A stretch of 48,016 nucleotides of DNA from Pseudomonadota bacterium. Lineage in GTDB: Bacteria > Pseudomonadota > Gammaproteobacteria > Xanthomonadales > SZUA-36. Under the pieces are notes generated by a model. The model made no database searches. It had not been told where the DNA came from and worked only from the letters and a program-made list of their open reading frames with translations. The DNA lies in assembly GCA_015222805.1 (NCBI GenBank), contig JADFVZ010000066.1, positions 1 to 48,016 of the forward strand, read 5' to 3'. Both the position numbers and the translations under genes were made by a program. Below are positions 37,629 to 45,005 of this stretch, piece by piece. Numbering within the stretch: position 1 is the stretch's first letter; each line of letters opens with the position of its first letter.

Positions 37629-39317
37629 ATGCTACAGCACCTGCATATTCGTAATTTTGCCATCATCGAGACTATCGAGCTGGACCTGACCCCGGGTTTC
37701 ACCACTATTAGCGGTGAGACAGGCGCAGGAAAATCAATTATGGTCGATGCCCTCGCCTTCCTCCTCGGGGCCCGCGCGGAACGCAACTGGGTACGCAAAG
37801 GCAGTAAGGGTGCCGAGATTGTAGGTGACTTTGATCTCAGCACAAACCAGGAGGCGCAGGCCTGGCTTCAGGAAAATGAGCTCGAAGAAGACCAACAGTG
37901 TATGTTGCGACGCAGCCTGCTGGCTGCTGGTGGTTCGCGTGCCTGGATCAATGGCCGGCCGGTTACCCTGAACCAGCTGCAAAGCCTTGCCAGCCGTCTG
38001 ATTACGATTCATGGACAGCATGAACATCAACATTTACTTGATCCTGCCCAGCAGCGCCGCTTGCTTGACCACTGGGGCCAGTCTGACAAACAGGCCATTG
38101 TTGTCGCCAACATTTACAGTCAATGGAAAAAACTGCAAAGCCGCCTGCAAACAATAATAGACACACCCGCTGCTGACCCGCAGTACGTACAGCTGATACG
38201 TTATCAAATTGATGAACTGAAGCGTGAAGCTTTGAGTACTGAAGAATATCGGCACATATCAGCAGAACATGAACGACTGGCCCATGCAGAGGACTTACAA
38301 CAGGGCCTGGCAAGTGCGTTATCAGCAATAAATGATGAAAACAGCGGTGCCAGCGATGGCCTGCAGTCTGCATTAACTAGCCTGCAACCTTTGCTGGAAC
38401 TAGATCTTGACCTGGGTAATGAAATTCGTGAAGTCCATGAGATGCTGACCGAAGCTGCTATTAACCTCGAAGAAAGCCAGACCAGTTTACGCAACACCCT
38501 GGATCAATGTAATTCAGACCCACAACGGCTGCAGCAGCTTGATCAGCAGTTATCCCAACAGCATAGCCTCGCACGCAAACACCAGGTAGAGCCTGTCCAG
38601 TTGCAACAGCAACTGGAAGTACTTAAACAGCGTGTACAGGAACTTTCACAAAATGATGAACTGCGCCTGCAGCTGGAAGGTGAGCTGGAAGATGTATTAA
38701 CAAATTATCACCAGCAAGCTCGAAAGCTCTCAGTTCAACGTCAGAAAACCGCCACCATTATCAGCAGTAAAGCCACCAGTTTACTGGAAACCCTGGGCTT
38801 CAATGGTGCACAAATTAAAATTGAGGTTGATGAAGACAAACAGGCAGAACCGCGCGGCCATGGCCAGGATAATATACGCATCCTGGTGCGGACCAATCCT
38901 GGACAGCCTGACGGGCTCTTACAAAAAATCGCCTCCGGTGGCGAGCTTTCACGGATTTCCCTGGCCCTGCAGCTAGCAACCCGGCAATTGAACTCCAAAC
39001 AGGCTGAACAGGCCGGTATTACCCAGGTTTATGATGAAGTCGATGCGGGGATTGGCGGTGATACCGCAAACAGGGTTGGTGCAATGCTTTCTGAACTGGC
39101 CATTCATGGACAAGTGCTCTGTGTCACCCATCTTGCCCAGGTTGCGGCCAGGGCCAACACCCATTACCGAGTCAGTAAAAGCAATGACAAGGACAGCACC
39201 AGCGTGAACGTACTGGAATTACCCCAGGTAGAACGCGTGGATGAGATCGCCCGCATGCTTTCAGGGAAATTGTCTGCAAGCAGTCGCGAACACGCAGAGG
39301 AGTTGCTCGCCGGCTAA
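37629..39317 (+). CDS. recN: DNA repair protein RecN
   Basis: RecN is an SMC-like ATPase for double-strand-break repair. The 562-residue protein has Walker A GETGAGKS at 29-36, HGQHEHQHLL after the first ATPase half, a long coiled-coil region (about 150-370), the ABC signature IASGGELSRISLALQLA, and Walker B/D-loop VYDEVDAGIGGDTANRVG. It diverges from grpE, the usual arrangement in gammaproteobacteria. I saw no canonical LexA box (CTGT-N8-ACAG) in the 133-bp gap, although recN is often SOS-induced. It ends 4 bp from the convergent fur stop. Confidence 0.97.
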   Translation: MLQHLHIRNFAIIETIELDLTPGFTTISGETGAGKSIMVDALAFLLGARAERNWVRKGSKGAEIVGDFDLSTNQEAQAWLQENELEEDQQCMLRRSLLAAGGSRAWINGRPVTLNQLQSLASRLITIHGQHEHQHLLDPAQQRRLLDHWGQSDKQAIVVANIYSQWKKLQSRLQTIIDTPAADPQYVQLIRYQIDELKREALSTEEYRHISAEHERLAHAEDLQQGLASALSAINDENSGASDGLQSALTSLQPLLELDLDLGNEIREVHEMLTEAAINLEESQTSLRNTLDQCNSDPQRLQQLDQQLSQQHSLARKHQVEPVQLQQQLEVLKQRVQELSQNDELRLQLEGELEDVLTNYHQQARKLSVQRQKTATIISSKATSLLETLGFNGAQIKIEVDEDKQAEPRGHGQDNIRILVRTNPGQPDGLLQKIASGGELSRISLALQLATRQLNSKQAEQAGITQVYDEVDAGIGGDTANRVGAMLSELAIHGQVLCVTHLAQVAARANTHYRVSKSNDKDSTSVNVLELPQVERVDEIARMLSGKLSASSREHAEELLAG

Positions 39318-39321
39318 AACC

Positions 39322-39723
39322 TTATTTCCTGGGACGTACGTATATCACCAGGCTGTGATCTACAATTTCATAGCCATGTTTGGCAGCAATTTTTTCCTGC
39401 AGTTTTTCGATTTCTGTAGAGATAAACTCAGTCACATCACCGCTTTCCAGGCAAACCATATGATCATGGTGCTCACCTTCATCGAGTTCGTAACTGGCCT
39501 GCCCGCCTTCAAAGTTGTGTTTGGCTACCAACCCGGCCGATTCGAACTGGCTTAACACCCGATAAACGGTTGCAAGACCGATATCTGAACCTTCGGCCAA
39601 CAGCATACGGTAGAGGTCATCCGCTGTGTGATGACGTTTCTCACTGTTCGCGAGCAGCTCAAGAATCCGCAACCGCGGTTGAGTAACTTTTAATCCGGCA
39701 TTCCTGAGATCTAATTTTTCCAC
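39322..39723 (-). CDS. fur: Ferric uptake regulator Fur
   Basis: Fur is the iron-responsive transcriptional repressor. The 133-residue protein has the winged helix (LRNAGLKVTQPRLRILELL through DIGLATVYRVLSQFESAGLV) and the metal-binding dimer domain with HHDHMVC at 85-91. The second cysteine of the E. coli CxxC is a serine (CLESG), and the C-terminal Cys pair is absent, so the structural zinc site is reduced as in Pseudomonas Fur. It diverges from bamE with 120 bp between, the conserved gammaproteobacterial arrangement. Confidence 0.95.
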   Translation of the reverse strand: MEKLDLRNAGLKVTQPRLRILELLANSEKRHHTADDLYRMLLAEGSDIGLATVYRVLSQFESAGLVAKHNFEGGQASYELDEGEHHDHMVCLESGDVTEFISTEIEKLQEKIAAKHGYEIVDHSLVIYVRPRK

Positions 39724-39843
39724 AATTGGCTTCCAATTCTTGTTGTTTTCAACACAAAGGTCATATTCATGGTGTTATCGGTACCATGGTATTGTATTAT
39801 TCACCTTCTGACAATTTGTAATTTAGACTGGAAGACAGAATTC

Positions 39844-40209
39844 ATGCGAGTATTGATAATCAGCATCCTGCTGCTCAGCCTCGGCGGGCTTACAGGCTGC
39901 AATTTAATCTATAAACAATCCATTCAGCAAGGCAATGCTATCGAGCAGGAAGACCTTGACCAGGTTGATTTAGGCATGACCAAGCGACAGGTTAGCCTGT
40001 TGATGGGTACGCCAGCCATCCAGGACCCTTTTCATAAAGATCGCTGGGATTATGTGTATGAGTATCGCCCACGTGGAAACGACGGTAACAAGCGCATCGT
40101 AACCGTTGAATTTGAAAATAATAAGGTGACCGATATCATTGGCCTGATCCAGAACATTGAAGAATGGGACAATGTGAGAACTGCTGTCGGAACTAAATCC
40201 AGCAAATAA
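39844..40209 (+). CDS. bamE: Outer membrane assembly lipoprotein BamE
   Basis: BamE is a lipoprotein of the BAM complex that inserts beta-barrel proteins in the outer membrane. The 121-residue form starts at the ATG at 39844, just before the lipoprotein signal VLIISILLLSLGGLTGC with the lipobox Cys at residue 19; an upstream in-frame start would bury that signal. The SmpA/OmlA domain has VDLGMTKRQVSLLMGTPAIQDPFHKDRWDYVYEY, the family's core motif. Its terminator overlaps the 3' end of the convergent rnfH. Confidence 0.95.
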   Translation: MRVLIISILLLSLGGLTGCNLIYKQSIQQGNAIEQEDLDQVDLGMTKRQVSLLMGTPAIQDPFHKDRWDYVYEYRPRGNDGNKRIVTVEFENNKVTDIIGLIQNIEEWDNVRTAVGTKSSK

Positions 40210-40258
40210 ATTCAGCCTAGTAAGTAAATACAGGCCGTTTATTGATAGGAAAGTATAT

Positions 40259-40570
40259 CTAAGCCCGGGATTCCCGGGCTTTTTGTTTTTCAGCTTTCAG
40301 CCGTCGGGCTTCCTTTGGATCAATAATCAGGGGACGGTAAATCTCTACCCGGTCATTCCCTTCAAGCACATAATCCAGTGGCTTACGCTGGCTGAATACC
40401 CCGACATTTTTAGCATCCCAGCTTAATTCAGGAAAATCCTCTTCGATTAGCGACAATTTTATAGCTTCTGCCAGCGTGGTGCCCTGCTCGACTTCAAGTT
40501 TGCGAATTAACTGTTTATCCGGCAGTGCAAAAGCAACTTCCACATAAAATTTTGATCTTTCCTCATTCAT
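40259..40570 (-). CDS. rnfH: RnfH-family ubiquitin-like protein
   Basis: This is a 103-residue small beta-grasp protein of the RnfH (UPF0125) family. It begins MNEERSKFYVEVAFALPDKQ and has the family motif NVGVFSQRKPLDYVLEGNDRVEIYRPLIIDPKEARR. The ATG at 40570 is chosen because it overlaps the ratA stop as ATGAATGA; an upstream in-frame start lies inside ratA. In E. coli and many relatives ratA-rnfH form an operon divergent from smpB, as here. Its molecular role is uncertain. Confidence 0.93.
   Translation of the reverse strand: MNEERSKFYVEVAFALPDKQLIRKLEVEQGTTLAEAIKLSLIEEDFPELSWDAKNVGVFSQRKPLDYVLEGNDRVEIYRPLIIDPKEARRLKAEKQKARESRA
40261..40284 (+). terminator. Rho-independent terminator after bamE
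   Basis: The stem AAGCCCGGG/CCCGGGCTT (40261-40269 with 40273-40281), loop ATT, is followed by TTT. It lies about 50 bp past the bamE stop and inside the last codons of rnfH on the other strand. Confidence 0.85.
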
Positions 40571-40994
40571 ACAGGTCTTCTGCCCGGTGTACAAAATCAT
40601 TGACCAGGCGATCGATCACCCTGGCAAACCCACGCTCAAAAGCTACTGAGAGCAGGCTATGGGAAAATTCAAACTCCAACCGCAATGATATCCGGCAACC
40701 CTCAGCGGATAGATGCACAAAACTCCAGCCACCAGATAATCGGGTAAAAGGCCCGTTCACCAGGTCAAGGCTGATAGATTCACCTGCGATCAACAGGTTG
40801 CGGGTCTGGAATTTTTTACGAATACCGGCGAGTGCTATCGTCAAACTGGCATCCTGGGAGTACTCATCCTGAGCCAGCACAGAAGAATCAATACACCAAC
40901 TAAGAAACAGCGGATAACTATCCACATCTTCGACCAGGCGATACATTTTTGCGGCTGAAAACAGCACCAGTGCAGAACGTTCAACAACAGGCAT
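40563..40994 (-). CDS. ratA: RatA-like ribosome-association protein (START-like fold)
   Basis: This 143-residue protein has the polyketide cyclase/START fold. Sequence features are the N-terminal ALVLFSAAKMYRLVEDVDSYPLFLSWC, the middle NLLIAGESISLDLVNGPFTRLSGGWSF and the C-terminal helix SVAFERGFARVIDRLVNDFVHRAEDLY. In E. coli RatA (YfjG) has been described as inhibiting 70S initiation, and relatives of the family (COQ10-like) bind ubiquinone; both remain options. It overlaps rnfH by 8 bp and diverges from smpB. Confidence 0.92.
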   Translation of the reverse strand: MPVVERSALVLFSAAKMYRLVEDVDSYPLFLSWCIDSSVLAQDEYSQDASLTIALAGIRKKFQTRNLLIAGESISLDLVNGPFTRLSGGWSFVHLSAEGCRISLRLEFEFSHSLLSVAFERGFARVIDRLVNDFVHRAEDLYE

Positions 40995-41089
40995 CAGTAA
41001 AGCTCAAGATTAAGTTGCGCCAAGGATAACATTACTGCTGCAGACTGGCATACAATATGCAGCCTGCACAATTGCATTTTATTTGCACT

Positions 41090-41569
41090 ATGGCTAAAAA
41101 GAAGAAAAAAACCAGCTCAGGCAACACCATTGCGGTGAATAAACGCGCGCGCTTTGAATATCAGATTGAAGAACGGATTGAAGCCGGGCTTTCACTACAG
41201 GGCTGGGAGGTCAAATCCCTGCGTGCGGGCCAGATCCAGTTCGGGGACAGCTATGTCCTGCTCAAGGATAATGAAGCCTGGTTGTTTGGTACATTAATCC
41301 CACCCCTGCCAACTGTATCTACGCATTATATTCCCGATCCAACCAGGACCCGTAAGTTGCTGATGCACCGCACTGAGATTAATAAATTAACTTCTGCGGT
41401 TGAGCGCCAGGGTTATACGGTAATACCGACCGCCATGTACTGGTCAAAGGGCAAAGTAAAGGTTGAAGTGGGCATGGCCAAAGGTAAAAAGCAGCACGAC
41501 AAACGCAAAGTTTCTAAAGATCGGGACTGGAAAATTCAGCAGGGTCGGATTATGAAAGGCCGGCATTAA
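41090..41569 (+). CDS. smpB: SsrA-binding protein SmpB
   Basis: SmpB binds tmRNA and brings it to stalled ribosomes for trans-translation. The 159-residue protein starts at the ATG at 41090 with MAKKKKKTSSGNTIAVNKRA; an in-frame upstream Met would add 11 untypical residues. The OB-fold body has the family motifs FEYQIEERIEAGLSLQGWEVKSLRAGQ and KLLMHRTEINKL, and the basic tail ends KDRDWKIQQGRIMKGRH with the DW/IxxGR pattern needed on the ribosome. Its partner RNA gene ssrA is 1.7 kb downstream. Confidence 0.97.
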   Translation: MAKKKKKTSSGNTIAVNKRARFEYQIEERIEAGLSLQGWEVKSLRAGQIQFGDSYVLLKDNEAWLFGTLIPPLPTVSTHYIPDPTRTRKLLMHRTEINKLTSAVERQGYTVIPTAMYWSKGKVKVEVGMAKGKKQHDKRKVSKDRDWKIQQGRIMKGRH

Positions 41570-41587
41570 TCGGTATAGTTTGAGTTA

Positions 41588-43132
41588 TTATTCGAGATCG
41601 CTGAGAAGAAAAGTATCGATCTCAGCTTCCATCCAGTAATAAAACGGGTTCCAGCGCAGACGCATCAACAAAGCTGCCGGTGTCGCCAGCACCCCGACTT
41701 CACCTTTGAATTCCAGGTCACCCAGGGCAACACCCGGGCTGGCTTTTGTTGCAAGCCCACCGTAAAGGGTGTCATCTGGTGGAAATGGCAAGGACACATG
41801 TGAGAGGGAAAATATATGCTCAGGCCAGCTCATGCTCATTGGTATACGCTGTACTGTGGGGTTTCCGGGTAATTTCCGACGCAATTCAATTTCCAGCGTC
41901 GACGGGTTTTTATTGGTGAGCAAATCAAGCCCGAAAGCCAGGTCGTTGCGCTGGAACAGGCTTGCTATTTCCCTCGCAGGACTCTTTTTCAACAGTCCTG
42001 CTGAATCTGCTTCCCGGTTAAGGTCCAGCAACACCAGTCGATCACTTTGATTATTCAGGTGCAGGTACAATTGGTCTATCACCGCGGTGGCTGACACTGT
42101 GTTGTCAACCACAGACTGAAATGCCAGCATTGGCGGCAGGGTTGACATTAGCCCCCGCGCCTGCATTTTTTTAATTTGTTCCTTTACATGATTGGTCAGG
42201 CGATAAACCTGGTCACCCGCATTGATCGCAAACGAACCATATTTGAACGGGTCATATTCCAGGATGACATTCTGCCACTCAAGTTTTTTTAGACCAAGCA
42301 AATGCGCGATCCGTGCCTGCCAGATAGCGAGCTTTGCCAACCCGGTGATTTCAATGGATGGGGATAGCAAAACCAGCTTATCCACTGCCGGTAAAGTGCT
42401 GTCCATTTCTGCATCCAGTGCGTAATTGATTGCCAGGGTGGCACCATTGGAATAACCGATGATATGGATAGGCACACCCGGATTATTGTCCTGCAAATAC
42501 TGCATCGCCAATACCAGGGCAGCAGCCATATCTTCCCACTTCACATTAACCAGTCCCGAAGGCAGGGTTCCGTGCCCCGGCAATCGCAGGCCGAGGGTTG
42601 TAAGCCCCAGTTGGTGTAATGATTCGGCCAGGTGGCGCATACTATAAGGCGAATCTGACATGCCATGCAGCAGCAATACCACCGCTGATGGGTTATTAGC
42701 GGTCAATTCAAAACTGCGATTCCAGTTATGCGGCCAACGACCAGGGCTGGATACGGCTTCTTTGTAATAACGGTTATACCGCCCAACGCCAATGGCCTGA
42801 CCAGATGCGGAAAAAGGGTCAACAACTTCATCTTCAAGTTGTTTGAATAAGCGGTCTTCAAGCTGCAGGTACTCCCCGAAACTGCTTAATTCGAGTTTCC
42901 GGGTAAACTCCTTATCGAGGATGTGAGTATGCCAATCAAATAAATCCGGTTTACTGTTCAAAAACAAGATAATGATTATCAGTAAAACCACACTACCACC
43001 AAGCAAGCTGTATGCAACCGGCTTATAGACGATACGTATCAGGGTAAGAGCAACTAAAAGCAGCTGCCTGGCACTCCATTTCAGCTTTTCAAATAATGCC
43101 TGCAAGTGATCATCCTTTTCTGCTTTCAGCAT
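41588..43132 (-). CDS. Membrane-anchored alpha/beta hydrolase
   Basis: The 514-residue protein has one or two hydrophobic helices near the N-terminus (about 23-38 and 42-58). An alpha/beta-hydrolase domain of the lysophospholipase/serine aminopeptidase type follows: oxyanion region VVLLLHGMSDSPYSMRHLAESL at about 151-172, LGLRLPGHGTLPSG, and nucleophile elbow GYSNG with Ser at about 228. The likely catalytic His is in the C-terminal half, for example WPEHIFSLSH. The substrate is unknown; an ester or lipid is plausible. It lies between smpB and ssrA on the opposite strand. Confidence 0.8.
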   Translation of the reverse strand: MLKAEKDDHLQALFEKLKWSARQLLLVALTLIRIVYKPVAYSLLGGSVVLLIIIILFLNSKPDLFDWHTHILDKEFTRKLELSSFGEYLQLEDRLFKQLEDEVVDPFSASGQAIGVGRYNRYYKEAVSSPGRWPHNWNRSFELTANNPSAVVLLLHGMSDSPYSMRHLAESLHQLGLTTLGLRLPGHGTLPSGLVNVKWEDMAAALVLAMQYLQDNNPGVPIHIIGYSNGATLAINYALDAEMDSTLPAVDKLVLLSPSIEITGLAKLAIWQARIAHLLGLKKLEWQNVILEYDPFKYGSFAINAGDQVYRLTNHVKEQIKKMQARGLMSTLPPMLAFQSVVDNTVSATAVIDQLYLHLNNQSDRLVLLDLNREADSAGLLKKSPAREIASLFQRNDLAFGLDLLTNKNPSTLEIELRRKLPGNPTVQRIPMSMSWPEHIFSLSHVSLPFPPDDTLYGGLATKASPGVALGDLEFKGEVGVLATPAALLMRLRWNPFYYWMEAEIDTFLLSDLE

Positions 43133-43162
43133 AATAACAAATCAACAATACCCCGTGGGAAC

Positions 43163-43190
43163 TTGAATCCTTTTGATATGTCTATATAAT
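43163..43190 (+). promoter_or_regulatory. Sigma-70 promoter of ssrA
   Basis: The -35 box TTGAAT (43163-43168) and -10 box TATAAT (43185-43190) are separated by 16 bp. Transcription from about 43197 would give a leader of about 70 nt before the mature tmRNA 5' end. Confidence 0.8.
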
Positions 43191-43193
43191 CGC

Positions 43194-43252
43194 CAGTCTC
43201 GATAACGCTTGTCGATATAAGCTTAACGAGACTGGATTAGTGCGATCTAATC
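43194..43252 (+). other. Two hairpins in the ssrA precursor leader
   Basis: CAGTCTCG (43194-43201) pairs perfectly with CGAGACTG (43227-43234). GATTAG (43235-43240) pairs with CTAATC (43247-43252). The hairpins are adjacent and both precede the tmRNA 5' end at 43268. They may help 5' processing; the first arm would need transcription to begin at or before 43194, so the start site matters. Confidence 0.55.
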
Positions 43253-43358
43253 ACACTATCCAAACCTGGGGGCGACCTGGATTCGACGTGGGTCAGAAAA
43301 CCCAAGGTGCATGCCGAGCTGTAGTTACGCTCGTAAAACCAACTACAAACTTTTAGTT

Positions 43359-43391
43359 GCCAACGACGACAACTACGCACTAGCAGCTTAA
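43359..43391 (+). CDS. tmRNA proteolysis-tag reading frame
   Basis: The resume codon GCC at 43359 is followed by AAC GAC GAC AAC TAC GCA CTA GCA GCT TAA, giving the tag ANDDNYALAA. The E. coli tag is ANDENYALAA, so only one residue differs, and the ClpXP-recognised ALAA end is kept. It has no ribosome binding site of its own; it is entered by trans-translation. Confidence 0.95.
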   Translation, partial: ANDDNYALAA

Positions 43392-43611
43392 AAACCTGCT
43401 CAGCGCCTTCTGCCCGGCTTGTGCCTGTACGACCGGATCCCAGGAGTCACCCCATACAGGATCGTGTTGAAGCATTTCCGCTGCCGATACATTAAAACTT
43501 AGCCGGAATCGCACCAGGTTTTCCCTGCTCTTCGGGTAACCCGGTGCTAAATTAATAGAAGAGATAAGCATGTAGAGCCGAAGGCAGACTACTTACGGAC
43601 GCGGGTTCGAT

Positions 43612-43892
43612 CAACAAAGGTCGCATCTGTCCGCAAGGATAGAATGAAAACGGAGCTCACATCGGTGAAACCTAAGGTCGCAAGACTACGGCAATACCGA
43701 GGGGTAGGAAGAAGGCCAACTTCAGGCCTGCCCTGTAGAGACTTATAGACCTGCTGAACCATGTAATCCATGGCAGAGCAGATACTAGGATTCACATGAA
43801 AACTAGCATGTGAATAACACGCTCCGCCCCATCACAGCTTGTGATGGGTGAAGGTATAGTCCAGCCGCTGTCGAAAGACAGGGAATACGCTG
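43612..43892 (+). mobile_element. Group I intron (IA-like) in the tmRNA T-loop
   Basis: This 281-nt self-splicing intron candidate has no ORF. The 5' exon ends in U (43611) and the intron in G (43892), as required. P1: exon CGAU (43608-43611) with GUCG (43620-43623), giving the U-G wobble at the splice site. P2: CTGTCC-GCAA-GGATAG (43627-43642). P3: CGGAGC (43651-43656) with GCTCCG (43821-43826). P4: TCGGT/ACCGA; P5 tip GGTC-GCAA-GACT; P6 AGGCC/GGCCT. P7: GACT (43740-43743) with AGTC (43858-43861) in the S-element AAGGTATAGTCC. P8: CCCATCAC/GTGATGGG. P9: CTGTC-GAAA-GACAG. Two extra hairpins between P7 and P3 (43751-43781 and 43790-43815) fit P7.1/P7.2 of subgroup IA. Confidence 0.93.
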
Positions 43893-43917
43893 TCCCGCCG
43901 CCTCCACCAATTGGTAT

Positions 43918-43943
43918 CTCCCGGCTCACTGAGCCGGGATTTT
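43918..43943 (+). terminator. Terminator after ssrA
   Basis: The stem CCCGGCTC/GAGCCGGG (43920-43927 with 43931-43938), loop ACT, is followed by ATTTT. It lies 10 bp after the mature tmRNA 3' end and before the homing endonuclease gene. The U-run is short, so some readthrough is possible. Confidence 0.8.
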
Positions 43944-43974
43944 CCATTGTCTGGGTCTGGATAAAATCAAGAAT

Positions 43975-44421
43975 ATGGCTATCTATAAAAAAGTGTCAAA
44001 ACTTATGGAAATTGATGCCGCATATATTGCTGGATTTATTGATGCTGATGGCACCATCACTCTTTCAAGAAGACATAAAAATGAGAACCGGCAACTGGTT
44101 GTCAGTATAAGCAATACCGAACACAACCCGCTTAATTACATCCTTGATACCATTGGTGCGGGAAAAATCACAAGAAAAAAAGCCAGCCAGGAGAACCATA
44201 CTCCTAGCCTCACCTATAGTATCAGTAACCGGCAGGCCCTCGCCCTGCTGAGTCAAATCAATCCCTACTTCAAGACCTACAAAAAGCTACGCTCGCAATT
44301 GGTACTTGATAAATATGTTGAACTGACACCTCGAAACGGCAAATACACTGACAGCATGCGGGAAAAACGTAAGCAGTTTATCCGTCAGTTTTTTCAATTC
44401 CAGCCAGGCGATTTCATATAA
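43975..44421 (+). CDS. LAGLIDADG homing endonuclease, free-standing
   Basis: The 148-residue protein has a single LAGLIDADG helix, IAGFIDADG at residues 18-26, followed by GTITLSRR and the usual alternating strands (LVVSISNTEHNPLNYILDTIGAGKI, SLTYSISNRQALALLSQINPYF). The late basic block KKLRSQLVLDKYVEL is typical of the family. One motif means it should act as a homodimer on a near-palindromic site. It cuts DNA to start homing; the target here is unknown, with intronless ssrA the obvious candidate. It starts 65 bp after the tmRNA 3' end, outside the intron. No good Shine-Dalgarno sequence precedes the ATG at 43975; an ATG ten codons later is possible. The frame is intact, so activity is plausible. 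Confidence 0.92.
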   Translation: MAIYKKVSKLMEIDAAYIAGFIDADGTITLSRRHKNENRQLVVSISNTEHNPLNYILDTIGAGKITRKKASQENHTPSLTYSISNRQALALLSQINPYFKTYKKLRSQLVLDKYVELTPRNGKYTDSMREKRKQFIRQFFQFQPGDFI

Positions 44422-44726
44422 ACCATGCTGCAGGGATTACTAACAAAAAACCTCTGGTGTCGGGGTCAAATGTGCTAAAACTGTGTGAAGCACAGTAATT
44501 AAGTGAAAGTCATGGGACAGCCAGATCATAATTCATATTGTGGCCAAATCAGTCACAATGAGTGAACTTACTCGCCTTTCTGTCAGAAATCTTCAACTTT
44601 CACTCGTGGCAAAAACGGGAATGACTCTTTCGAGTGCCTGTCCTACCTATTTCTATATATGCTTACTTGCATGGTTTTTCCTGATTACCTCTGAACCTCA
44701 GCCAACGTAGCGAGACGATTTTAAGC
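44422..44726. other. Noncoding gap after the homing endonuclease
   Basis: These 305 bp hold no convincing gene. A short hairpin TGTGCT/AGCACA lies near 44470. The flank GTGTCGGGGTCAAATG near 44458 looks like the edge of a dispersed repeat, but I cannot place it. The gap divides the ssrA/endonuclease locus from the toxin-antitoxin genes. Confidence 0.4.
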
Positions 44727-45005
44727 TCATCCATGCTGTGTTTTTTTTAAATCACGGTAAAAATTTTCATGAAATCCAACAGCCAATAAAGTGATTTCTT
44801 CTTCATTGTAAGTGTAAGCCAGTAAATAGAGCAGTACTTTTAATTTATATTTGTAAACCCAAACACGCCGCAGATCACCTGATTTTTGTTCTCCAATTTT
44901 AGGGTTACCTAAAATTTGTTTAACTGCCACATCCAGTGCTTTTTTTTCATTTGTCTTAAATTTTTTTATAGCTCGTTTGAAGTTGTTAGTCTGTGAAACT
45001 TTCAT
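44727..45005 (-). CDS. RelE/ParE-family toxin
   Basis: The 92-residue basic protein has the RelE/ParE fold pattern: NNFKRAIKKFKTNEKKALDVAVKQIL helices, then strands GDLRRVWVYKYKLKVLLYLLAYTYNEEEITLLAVGFHENFYRDL. The late 'L-L-A-V-G-x-H-E-N-F-Y' end is a common variant of the family. RelE types cut mRNA on the ribosome, whereas ParE types poison gyrase; the sequence does not decide between them. Its start overlaps the upstream antitoxin stop by one base (TAATG), so the two are translationally coupled. Confidence 0.82.
   Translation of the reverse strand: MKVSQTNNFKRAIKKFKTNEKKALDVAVKQILGNPKIGEQKSGDLRRVWVYKYKLKVLLYLLAYTYNEEEITLLAVGFHENFYRDLKKTQHG

Larger units (their letters stand above)
43268..43909 (+). 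ncRNA. ssrA: tmRNA (ssrA), split by a group I intron
   Basis: tmRNA rescues stalled ribosomes with SmpB, adding a degradation tag. The 5' end GGGGGCG pairs fully (one G-U) with CGCCTCC before the terminal ACCA (43901-43909). The start has the hallmark GGATTCGACG and CCCAAGGTGCATGCCGAG. The T-arm begins GGACGCGGGTTCGAT, ending at 43611, and resumes at 43893 with TCCCGCC. Joined, the stem GCGGG/CCCGC and the 7-nt loop TTCGATT are restored. The mature length would be 344 + 17 = 361 nt, against 363 in E. coli. Everything between is intron. The RNA must splice before its T-arm can form. Confidence 0.96.

Noticed and set aside
43380-43795. Open frames on the minus strand across the tmRNA
   Set aside because: They lie entirely within the tmRNA exons and group I intron, show no protein-family pattern and have no ribosome site.
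43975-44421. Reading the LAGLIDADG gene as part of the intron
   Set aside because: The 3' exon with the T-stem, acceptor stem and CCA (43893-43909) lies upstream of the gene, and a perfect tmRNA fold needs that exon. The gene is therefore outside the intron.
44440-44530. Possible edge of an IS200/RAYT-type element
   Set aside because: The GTGTCGGGGTCAAATG words feel familiar from dispersed repeats, but there is no transposase frame, no pair of ends and no second copy in the window.
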